This document shows positions 1 to 5,960 of a DNA stretch of 11,630 bases, piece after piece. The number at the start of each line of letters is the position of its first letter. Position 1 is the stretch's first letter. The translations under genes and the position numbers were made by a program. The DNA comes from Pavlovales sp. CCMP2436 (lineage: Eukaryota > Haptophyta > Pavlovophyceae > Pavlovales). Below the pieces are notes generated by a model that did not search any database, was not told where the DNA came from, and saw nothing but the letters and a program-made list of their open reading frames with translations. The DNA lies in contig MU631325.1 of assembly GCA_026770615.1 (NCBI GenBank), positions 556,279 to 567,908 on the forward strand, in the 5' to 3' direction.

Positions 1-38
1 GGGGTGGTATGCGTGACCATGAGGGCGCTCGACGTAAT

Positions 39-386
39 CGCTCAAATATGATTTTTCGGACGATAATGCCGAGTGTAAGGGTCTTCAAATATGATCGCGC
101 GACGAGAATCCCGCCCGATCAAATATGACTCTTTTCAGGCTTCATCGAATGCGTGCGCGAAGCAGAGGGATAAGCACGGCGGGCCCATAGAGAATCATAT
201 TCGTGTTTTTTATTTTCCTGTGTAACATTCTTTTCTCTAGAACTATTTTAGTAGTTTATATAAACCCCCACGCATCCAACAAAGGCCAAAAGGAGTCATA
301 TTTGAGCGAGCAGGATTACCGTGCAAAAATCATATTTGAGCGGACTTACACTCGGTAAACTCGTGCGGGAAATCATATTTGAGCGG
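39..386. repeat. Diverged inverted repeat with six iterated TCAAATATGA motifs
   Basis: The left arm (about 39-155) and right arm (about 269-386) are reverse complements with scattered mismatches and small gaps. Matching landmarks are TCAAATATGA at 42-51, 85-94 and 119-128 against its reverse complement at 296-305, 330-339 and 373-382. A perfect 11-bp inverted pair, CCGAGTGTAAG (69-79) and CTTACACTCGG (345-355), and GCGTGCG-type sequence near 150 against CACGCATCC near 270 extend the match. Four of the six motifs are extended to TCAAATATGAGCG-type boxes by an adjoining CGC/GCG. Spacing between motifs is 34-46 bp. Possible roles are a decayed viral terminal repeat, a replication origin with iterons, or a divergent promoter; the sequence does not decide between them. 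Confidence 0.75.
254..265. promoter_or_regulatory. TATA-like palindrome in the spacer of the inverted repeat
   Basis: GTTTATATAAAC is a perfect 12-bp palindrome that contains TATATAAA. It lies between the two arms of the inverted repeat. Its symmetry would allow transcription in either direction. No gene starts close by on either strand within the window, so a promoter role is inferred from motif and position only. Confidence 0.3.
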
Positions 387-675
387 AGATTATTAAGTAG
401 TCGTAAATAGAAAATTGAATCGTAGAAATCCTAGGTATAGTCATGACTTTTAAATTATGTACTTGTGAGACTGGCTGAAAAAATAACTAAGATTTCGTAA
501 ATAGCCAAAAAGTATATAGGCCTCAAAAAGGCTTTTGGGCTACCGGAATAGCACACATAACCGTTAGGGTTACAGTACACAGCACAGACGGGGTTGCTCA
601 ATATAGGCCTTCTGGGGGCAAAAACTCGAGCATCCGGAGGTCTGGGGAGGCGTGGCAGGACCCCTGTGGTGGGTG

Positions 676-2004
676 CTAGGTCTGGGAGTCAACCCCGCTC
701 ATTTTATCGTCGAGTAAGACCACTTTGAAAAAACAGCAAATGAGGTAAGGGACCCCCTTAGGAAAAAGTTGATTTGTTGTAATCGAGTTAGCGCGAGCCA
801 GTGGTCGATGTGGGCGGGCAGGATTATCAGCAGCAATCTGGGCTTCGAAGACCACATGCATCAACTGGGTGCTCACACCGTCCGATAGCGAGTCACTCTG
901 CGGGAAAGCCTGCAGGGCAAGTCCGATACAGAAACCGCTGTTCACATATTCCACAGAGCTGACACACGAACGGGCCGAGGCGTCTGAGATACCCGAGCCC
1001 AGTGCCTTCGATAGCTCAAACCGTGCCTCAGCAGCGCAGCCCGTGGTATCGATTGCGCACTGAGGGACCACCATCGCCCCCAAACGAAATCGGTAATTCT
1101 TGCAGCCAGCACGAGTTCGCTTCGTGACCGTTTTGGTAAGGTGGGGATTTGCGTCTGCACTCGCTTTGAAGCTCACGAAAATGTTGCACGCGGAGCTCAC
1201 ACGCACTGGGATTTGCATCGAAATAAAGCCTGCGTTTGCGCTGACGGTACTGCGAAAGTGGGAGAAATCGAAACAAGGAACGGTGACCACACCGCCGATT
1301 GCCTGGTACATAGCGGCCTCTATAGCAGCGTCTATGCGGACCTCGGTTAGGTGCAATTTTGCATTCGTTACTGTAACACCAGAATTCGAAGCCGTCGCGT
1401 TGTCATATGTACCCCAGTCGATTGAGGGGGCGAATTTGATTTCCAGTCTAATGCTCTCTTTGAGGGCCGAGAGTGGGATGGCCTTCATGGCGAGTGTGCC
1501 GAGCATGTTCATCAGCGGAACCGCTACCGTCAGTGACTCTCCTGCGGCAATGGTGGCACCTGCACGAGAATAGTACGATTTTACGATCTCTGCCGCGGAA
1601 TTATCAGTGCAGCTGAAATCGGCGACACCGCGCATGGTACCGCTCGAACGAAGCGAGTCCAAGTCAGTGGTGAAATCTTGAATGACCGCAAAAAGCGCAC
1701 CAAATTCTGAGATCGAACTGAGATGCTGGCTACCGAAAAACACATCAACACTCGAGATCATCGATAGCGTGCTCCCGTCGAGTGTGATGGCTGTTGCATT
1801 GCCGTTCACGATCGTATAGGACAACACAGTCTGCGAGCCATCGAGGTGGAGTCCTGGGAGGCCCGCTTGGATGTCGAACGTGAGCTTTCCGCCACCGGCC
1901 ACAGGACCGCTTACTGAGGAAGAAGTCAAATAGTGCTGAAGCATTTCCACGGGTGGAGCGAGCGGGCGTGGCTCATATTGGTAGTAGCTCGGAATTGCCT
2001 CCAT
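676..2004 (-). CDS. Probable major capsid protein of an integrated polinton-like virus (442 aa)
   Basis: This frame runs from an ATG with A at -3 to a TAG. The protein is rich in beta-strand-forming and small residues, has no signal peptide or membrane segment, and shows two successive beta-rich blocks (about residues 40-220 and 235-400). This matches the double jelly-roll capsid proteins of polinton-like viruses and related dsDNA viruses, which form the hexameric capsomers of the icosahedral shell. The pattern SVDVFFGSQHLSSISEFGAL near residue 85 resembles the early strand-helix region of such capsids. The last part before the stop (after about residue 393) is Cys- and basic-rich and less capsid-like, so the native C-terminus may have been altered. 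It lies last in a three-gene minus-strand set with a penton-like gene and a small virion-type gene, the usual company of capsid genes in this group. The family call rests on pattern and context, not on a search. Confidence 0.68.
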   Translation of the reverse strand: MEAIPSYYQYEPRPLAPPVEMLQHYLTSSSVSGPVAGGGKLTFDIQAGLPGLHLDGSQTVLSYTIVNGNATAITLDGSTLSMISSVDVFFGSQHLSSISEFGALFAVIQDFTTDLDSLRSSGTMRGVADFSCTDNSAAEIVKSYYSRAGATIAAGESLTVAVPLMNMLGTLAMKAIPLSALKESIRLEIKFAPSIDWGTYDNATASNSGVTVTNAKLHLTEVRIDAAIEAAMYQAIGGVVTVPCFDFSHFRSTVSANAGFISMQIPVRVSSACNIFVSFKASADANPHLTKTVTKRTRAGCKNYRFRLGAMVVPQCAIDTTGCAAEARFELSKALGSGISDASARSCVSSVEYVNSGFCIGLALQAFPQSDSLSDGVSTQLMHVVFEAQIAADNPARPHRPLARANSITTNQLFPKGVPYLICCFFKVVLLDDKMSGVDSQT

Positions 2005-2073
2005 TTTTGATGATTGGTTTGTAGAAGGGGTCTAGATTTTTATTTCGTTTTTTTTTTGTTAAACGACGCCAAA

Positions 2074-2081
2074 TGACGTCA
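2074..2081. promoter_or_regulatory. TGACGTCA palindrome upstream of the capsid gene
   Basis: A perfect CRE-type (bZIP-binding) octamer lies about 70 bp upstream of the capsid ATG and just past the stop codon of the 114-aa gene. A run of ten or so T residues (A on the coding strand) separates it from the start. It would be a candidate promoter element for the capsid gene, but an 8-bp match can arise by chance. Confidence 0.25.
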
Positions 2082-2087
2082 CCTATA

Positions 2088-2432
2088 TTATGAGTTGGCC
2101 ATGCGTTCAAACTGACTCGTTAGACCTCGTAGCTCCTTGCTGGCTCCCAAACCACTCGCGATATTGCCTACCTGTCCGGCAACACGTGCGCCTGCAGAGA
2201 GACCATTCAAAACATCACGGCCAAAACCAAGGGCCTCACCCGCTCCCGGGATACGACCTAGTTCACTGTTTTCGATCGCAGTAAGCCCAAGGCGTGCGTT
2301 CTGAGCGATTTTGCTAACCGTGGAAGCCGCGTTGTGTAAGAAGTTACCGGACGAGCGCCCGAACTGCTGGAATTTAGGCAAAGCGTTTGAGCCCCAACGG
2401 GCAATATTGCGTCCAAATCTACCCCAATTCAT
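2088..2432 (-). CDS. Small Gly/Ala-rich virion-type protein of the viral module (114 aa)
   Basis: This short intact frame (ATG to TAA) sits between the penton-like and capsid genes, 51 bp and 83 bp away. The N-terminal third is basic and aromatic (RFGRNIARWG near residue 4). The C-terminal half is rich in Gly, Ala and Leu, with a repeated small-residue pattern such as GRIPGAGEALGFGRDVLNG near residue 59, compatible with an amphipathic or membrane-interacting helix. Proteins with a basic start and hydrophobic small-residue tail occur beside capsid genes in PLVs, adintoviruses and adenoviruses, where they act as core or membrane-lytic virion components. I do not recognise a named family, and that role is inferred from composition and position. 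Confidence 0.5.
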   Translation of the reverse strand: MNWGRFGRNIARWGSNALPKFQQFGRSSGNFLHNAASTVSKIAQNARLGLTAIENSELGRIPGAGEALGFGRDVLNGLSAGARVAGQVGNIASGLGASKELRGLTSQFERMANS

Positions 2433-2437
2433 TTGTC

Positions 2438-2463
2438 TCTCGTAAGTGTACGATTACACGAGA
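2438..2463. promoter_or_regulatory. Short inverted repeat just upstream of the 114-aa gene
   Basis: TCTCG (2438-2442) and TGTA (2447-2450) pair with TACA (2455-2458) and CGAGA (2459-2463) around a CGAT centre, with a TAAG bulge. It lies within 30 bp of the ATG of the 114-aa gene in a 51-bp intergenic gap. It could be a promoter element or an mRNA leader hairpin; nothing else supports either role. Confidence 0.25.
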
Positions 2464-2483
2464 TATTAATCGAAAACCAGTCG

Positions 2484-2960
2484 CTAGTCGATCATGACAT
2501 CGAGCACCACAGACCACGATAGCCCTTGTGTGTTGTATGGTAGCTGGTTCTCGTCCAAAAGTGCTATCACCACACTGCTAAGATTCCTACGCCGTGCGTT
2601 CATATACGGTGCCGAGTCAGATTTGAAAACCTGTATATCGCCGTATGCAACGTTCACGGGCACGGATGCGAGAAGATTGGTGGTGTTTTCTCCCGTTCGA
2701 GTGAGCGAATCTTGCACGTCCAACTCGAAACTCTCACTCGCCATTAAGACAGAGCGGGATCCTCCAAGATCTATCATGCGCGTAGCAGTCGTTGGGGTGC
2801 TCGAAGGAATTGTGATATTGAAATTTCTATTCATCCCCAACATTTTGTGAGCTGTGGTTGTCTCGTTCGTCGCTATCGAAATATTGCCACCTTGGCTGTG
2901 CGCAAATGTGAGTTTGTTAGCTGCCGAGTCGAATGAAGAGCTCACACCTGCGGCAATCAT
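2484..2960 (-). CDS. Probable minor capsid (penton-like) protein, likely N-terminally truncated (158 aa visible)
   Basis: The frame opens at the first available ATG and ends with TAG. The end of the protein, with RRRNLSSVVIALLDENQLPY followed by a Trp-containing strand (LSWSVVLDVMID), is the typical ending of the minor capsid or penton-like proteins beside capsid genes in polinton-like viruses. There a basic stretch leads into the pattern v.l.DE.g-W.v.L.i. The visible N-terminus starts inside what looks like the middle of that fold: a strand ending in KLTFAH, then a LG-type turn. The frame stays open upstream through codons that still look family-like (STISAINSTSQ) but has no ATG, and farther out it becomes Cys-rich and then poly-T derived. 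This suggests that the 5' part has been lost or replaced, with the break near 3000-3060. A penton-like protein would form the capsid vertices. The assignment comes from pattern and context only. Confidence 0.55.
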   Translation of the reverse strand: MIAAGVSSSFDSAANKLTFAHSQGGNISIATNETTTAHKMLGMNRNFNITIPSSTPTTATRMIDLGGSRSVLMASESFELDVQDSLTRTGENTTNLLASVPVNVAYGDIQVFKSDSAPYMNARRRNLSSVVIALLDENQLPYNTQGLSWSVVLDVMID

Positions 2961-3046
2961 TTGCGAAGTAGAGTTGATCGCGCTGATGGTTGACGTCTGG
3001 GTGCAGCACGAGAAAATTTTGGTCGCGCAGCAAGGCCTCCTTTCAT
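2957..3046 (-). CDS. Possible 29-aa strongly basic ORF overlapping the penton-like start
   Basis: From an ATG at 3046 a frame of 29 codons ends in a TGA that overlaps the ATG of the next gene (ATGA, 4-nt overlap). It has nine Lys/Arg and no acidic residues, and begins MKGGLAARPKFSRAAP. It could be a real small basic virion peptide, or a shadow of the original penton N-terminus read in another frame after a frameshift or decay. The latter seems at least as likely, because the overlapping frame also retains family-like residues. Its length alone gives no statistical support. Confidence 0.2.
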   Translation of the reverse strand: MKGGLAARPKFSRAAPRRQPSARSTLLRK

Positions 3047-3110
3047 ACCAGTCGTAAAAAGCAACTAAAAAAAAGCCACTAAAATACCTCTAAAATCTAA
3101 AAAAAATACC

Positions 3111-3171
3111 CTCCAAGACCCTCCAAGACCTTCCAAGACCCTCCAAGACCCCTCCAAGACCCTCCAAGACC
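3111..3171. repeat. Six tandem copies of a 10-bp unit (CTCCAAGACC)
   Basis: Units begin at 3111, 3121, 3131 (with TT in place of CT), 3141, 3152 (after one inserted C) and 3162. The array lies right behind the point where the penton-like gene loses its N-terminal coding sequence. It may therefore mark the junction between viral remnant and host DNA, or a slippage-prone deletion point. Confidence 0.85.
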
Positions 3172-3234
3172 CTAACGCCAAACACCGTCTTTTCCGTTAA
3201 ATGTGCTGTGTTACGTATCCCTCGCTGGGGTGTG

Positions 3235-3606
3235 CTATATACGTGTATCCAGGGATGTGCTACTTCCGGTAGCCCCCTGAAAATCCATGTACTTTTTTCT
3301 AACGGACCGCACAGGCGCACAGTAGGTCTTCAGTTCTCGCCCAGGCTCCAGATCGATCGCCATCGACCCTCTGACGAACTTTGTGAGCGCCACCCATGCG
3401 ACGTATTAGTCCACATTGCGCCGCATGACAGTGTAAGTCATCGGGAAGCCCATTAAATTGCTGAAGCACGCACGCAGATGCCAGTTGCGATATGGAGGGT
3501 CGTCGGGTCGAGGGCTGTCAGATGTCAGCACAGTATTATTTGGGGCTAATATCATAAATGACTCGATAACTATACGTAAATCGCAGTCCCCTCGAATCTG
3601 GGAACC
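3235..3606 (-). pseudogene. Possible decayed coding fragment, unrecognised
   Basis: On the minus strand, the frame between a TGA at 3607-3609 and a TAG at 3235-3237 is open for about 124 codons apart from one TAA at 3406-3408. The conceptual product has a protein-like composition on both sides of the stop, for example NWHLRACFSNLMGFPMTYTV before it and YVAWVALTKFVRGSMAIDLE after it. The first ATG is at 3555. It lies just upstream of the viral gene set on the same strand, so it could be another viral gene remnant. I recognise no family. A chance open frame is possible, so confidence is low. Confidence 0.22.
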
Positions 3607-4217
3607 TCAAGGGGTAGTTGTATTATTATAATTTATTTGATTTGATTGAAATGGTTTCGGCCGCCCGTTTGGGTCAAAACCCGCGGCATGCTGGACAATT
3701 GTAATCACTGCTTAATATTTAACGTGGGCTCGCGAGCCCACATCAAGCTCCGCGCTGGACCCCGCGGAGTTCTCGGGGGACGGTGCCGGAAGCGATGAAG
3801 ATGGAGGCGATCATGTTCGCGTTTCCAGCGCAGACATCCGTGGCTGTGGAGCACGCGTCCTCCCATGTTTGCCCAATGGGGCAGGCGTGGGCGCTCGTCA
3901 GCTCCCTCCTGGCGAGACCACGTTGTCTCCCGGGGCGCACTTTTCATAGCTGTAGGTCTCTCGAGTAAAGACCCTAATTAAATCCGCAGGTTAAACAAAT
4001 ATGTGGGTCTGAATTAAAAAAAAAGAAAAATGAAAAAAAGAAAAAAACGGTTTAGGGTTTAAGATATAGTCACACGCCGTGTGGCAATTTTTGCGCTGCG
4101 CTCAGCTGTTCTCCGCGGCGCTCCGCGTCGCACCGTCCCGTTTCTTGCGCGCTCCTCTCTTGCTTAAACGCAACTTACCGACCTATCCGTAACTACGTAC
4201 TGCCAGCAGACGACTTA
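3607..4217. other. Intergenic stretch with A-rich tract and an 18-bp palindrome
   Basis: No convincing gene is seen. Base composition changes sharply: about 3600-3660 is AT-rich, and 3725-3960 is GC-rich with overlapping short frames on both strands and no clear product. A perfect 18-bp palindrome (GTGGGCTCGCGAGCCCAC) occupies 3724-3741. An A-rich tract runs from about 4013 to 4048 and is followed by TTTAGGGTTTA, a single telomere-like match. The stretch after it (4075-4150) has several GCGCTCCGCG-like motifs. A short minus-strand frame at 3743-3940 has regularly spaced cysteines but no recognisable family. Confidence 0.5.
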
Positions 4218-4228
4218 GTGATGGCGGG

Positions 4229-4285
4229 GACGGTATCCGTGAACCCACAAGGAGAGGACGGTATCCGTGAACCCGCAAGGGAGAG
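4229..4285. repeat. Two tandem copies of a 28/29-bp unit
   Basis: Units at 4229-4256 and 4257-4285 both read GACGGTATCCGTGAACCC and continue with CAAGG(G)AGAG, differing by one substitution and one inserted G. The recent duplication lies in the presumed upstream region of the zinc-finger gene. No function is evident. Confidence 0.85.
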
Positions 4286-4544
4286 GAACGGGCATACATT
4301 GGCACCGGACCGGAGCCTGGAGCCAGAGGCGGCTGTACGCGCACTTGTCTCAGGAAGCATTCATACCGCCTGCTGCTGCGGCACGGATGCTGCTGTGACT
4401 GCTGCTTGACTTGCTGCTACTGCGTTGCCCAGTACTCTGCGGCGCACCACTCCGGGCACTGCTCCGTGGCGTTGCAGCGGGCGTTGCAGAGGTAGTACGG
4501 GCCGTCGAAATCGAAGCGCTAAAGGCGCCGTGCGGTAAAAGCAG
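4286..4544. other. Presumed upstream and leader region of the zinc-finger gene
   Basis: No gene is supported here. The sequence is GC-rich with CTG/TGC-rich stretches around 4365-4420. Short open frames on both strands are low in information. No TATA box is evident. Confidence 0.4.
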
Positions 4545-5744
4545 ATGACGAAGAGCGCGGGGGAGGAGGAGTCGGATGAGGGTGCTGTCGTTTGCTGCAT
4601 CTCCACGCTACAGCCATACAGGTCATCTTTGGCGGGCAGCCTCGACAAGCACAAGCGCACGCACAGCGACGAGCAACGGTTCGTATGCGACGTGCCCAGC
4701 TGCGAGTAAAGGTCGAATACGGCGGGCAACCTCAAGGAGCACAAGCGCACGCACAGCGATGAGCAGCCGTACGTATGCGACGCTCCCGGCTGCAAGTACA
4801 GGTCATCTGCGGCGAGCAGCCTCAAGGTGCACAAGCGTACGCACAGCAGCGAGCGGCCGTTCGTGTGTGACGTGCCCGGCTGCGAGTTCCGGGCTATTCT
4901 GGCGGGCAGCCTCAAGACGCACAAGCGCACGCACAATGGCGAGCGGCCTTTCGCATGCGACGCGCCCGGCTGCGAGTACAGTGCCGCTCAGCCGGGCAAC
5001 CTCGCGACGCACAAGCGCGCGCACAGCGGCGAGCGGCCGTACACGTGCGACGAGCCAGATTGCGAGTACAGGGCAGCTCAGTTGGTCAGCCTCATTTCAC
5101 ACAAGCGCAATCACACCGGTGAGCGGCCCTTCGCGTGCGACGCGCCCGGCTGCGAATACAGGTCATCTGCGGCGGGCAGCCTCAAGGCACACAAGCGCAC
5201 GCACAGTGGCGAGCGGCCTTTCGTATGCGACGCGCCCAGCTGCGAGTACAGCTCCACTCAGCCAGGCAACCTCGCGACGCACAAGCGTGCGCACAGCGAC
5301 GAGCGGCGATTCCCGTGTGACGAGACCGGTTGCGAGTACAGGTCGAATACAGCGGGCACCCTCAAGGCACACAAGCGTACGCACACCAGCGAGCGGCCGT
5401 TCGCGTGCGATGAGCCGGAGTGTGAGTACCGGGCAGCTCAGTTGGGCAGCCTCATTTCACACAAGCGCACGCACAGTGGTGAGAAGCCGTTTGCGTGCGA
5501 CACGCCTGGTTGTGAGTTCCGGGCCACTTCGACGAGCAACCTCAAGGACCACACGCACACGCACAGTGGCGAGAAGCCGTTCGCATGCGACGCTCCCGGC
5601 TGCGAGTTCCGGGCTTCTGCGACGAGGTACCTCAAGCAGCACAAGCGCACGTGTGCGCACACACGTGCTCTATTGTTCTGCGTGCTCGTGGGCGCCCCCG
5701 CGACGGCCCCGCACCCCAAAAGCCCGTCGCAGCAAAACTTGTGA
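4545..5744 (+). CDS. C2H2 zinc-finger array protein, interrupted by an in-frame TAA (probable pseudogene or unusual expression)
   Basis: The frame from ATG 4545 begins with a short acidic leader (GEEESDEGAVV) and then reads twelve zinc-finger units of exactly 30 codons, starting at 4596, 4686, 4776 and every 90 bp up to 5586. The consensus is C-x4-C-x12-H-x3-H with the linker [ST]-x-E-[RK]-P-[FY]-[VAT], typical of DNA-binding C2H2 arrays. Unit 1 has lost its second Cys (Gln at codon 4611). Unit 2 carries TAA at 4707-4709, where all the other units have a Tyr or Phe codon (TAC or TTC); one C-to-A change at 4709 from TAC explains it. Units 3-11 are complete, and unit 12 ends HKRTC, a C2HC variant. 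A 29-residue tail leads to TGA. After the TAA no ATG occurs in this frame, so the ten intact fingers have no ordinary start. If expressed, the protein would be nuclear and probably bind DNA. It could be a recent pseudogene, a read-through gene, or one joined to an unseen upstream exon. Confidence 0.75.
4596..5655 (+). repeat. Tandem 90-bp zinc-finger-encoding repeats (12 units)
   Basis: Units keep an exact 90-bp period with high DNA similarity, especially in the linker-coding segment ending CACAAGCGCACGCACAG. Because the period is a multiple of three, other frames also lack stops, which creates long spurious open frames on both strands. Finger sub-types recur: Q-P-G-N-L-A-T in units 5 and 8, Q-L-x-S-L-I-S in units 6 and 10, and A-G-x-L-K in units 2, 7 and 9. 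This points to segmental duplication of finger blocks, not only unit-by-unit expansion. Confidence 0.9.
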
Positions 5745-5960
5745 TTATACTTATATCGTATAACTACTTAAAATAGTGTGCACGGGCATTTTGTGCGACC
5801 TATTCTCTAATCCCCCTCTAGGTTTCCAAGCCCGAGTACGACCCATTTCTCCAACCGCCGCAGGCCCATCATTAAACGAGCCGTTTTTTACTTTAAGTTT
5901 TAAGAGAACTTGTAAGGACGGCGGCGGGTCAAGCTCGTGGTGACCTGGTAACTGGCCAAC

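Larger units (their letters stand above)
1..675. other. Non-coding flank downstream of the viral capsid gene
   Basis: No reading frame worth calling is present on either strand. The first 390 bases are dominated by an inverted repeat with iterated TCAAATATGA motifs (annotated separately). The remaining bases up to the capsid stop codon are AT-rich to about 540 and GC-richer after that, with no repeat or RNA gene recognised. This stretch may be viral, host, or the junction between the two; the sequence does not show which. Confidence 0.6.

Noticed and set aside
1100..1573. A 157-codon plus-strand open frame
   Set aside because: It is antisense to the capsid gene and lacks any recognisable domain; the minus-strand frame is longer and protein-like throughout.
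3705..3968. Overlapping short frames on both strands, one with spaced cysteines
   Set aside because: No start context, family or conservation pattern could be seen; the frames are explained by high local GC content.
4576..5763. A 395-codon ATG-started open frame in the +1 frame across the zinc-finger region, and similar minus-strand frames
   Set aside because: The 90-bp period is a multiple of three, so the absence of stops in one unit carries to all units. The product is a Ser/Arg/Thr-rich repeat without a fold, while the other frame gives perfect C2H2 fingers.
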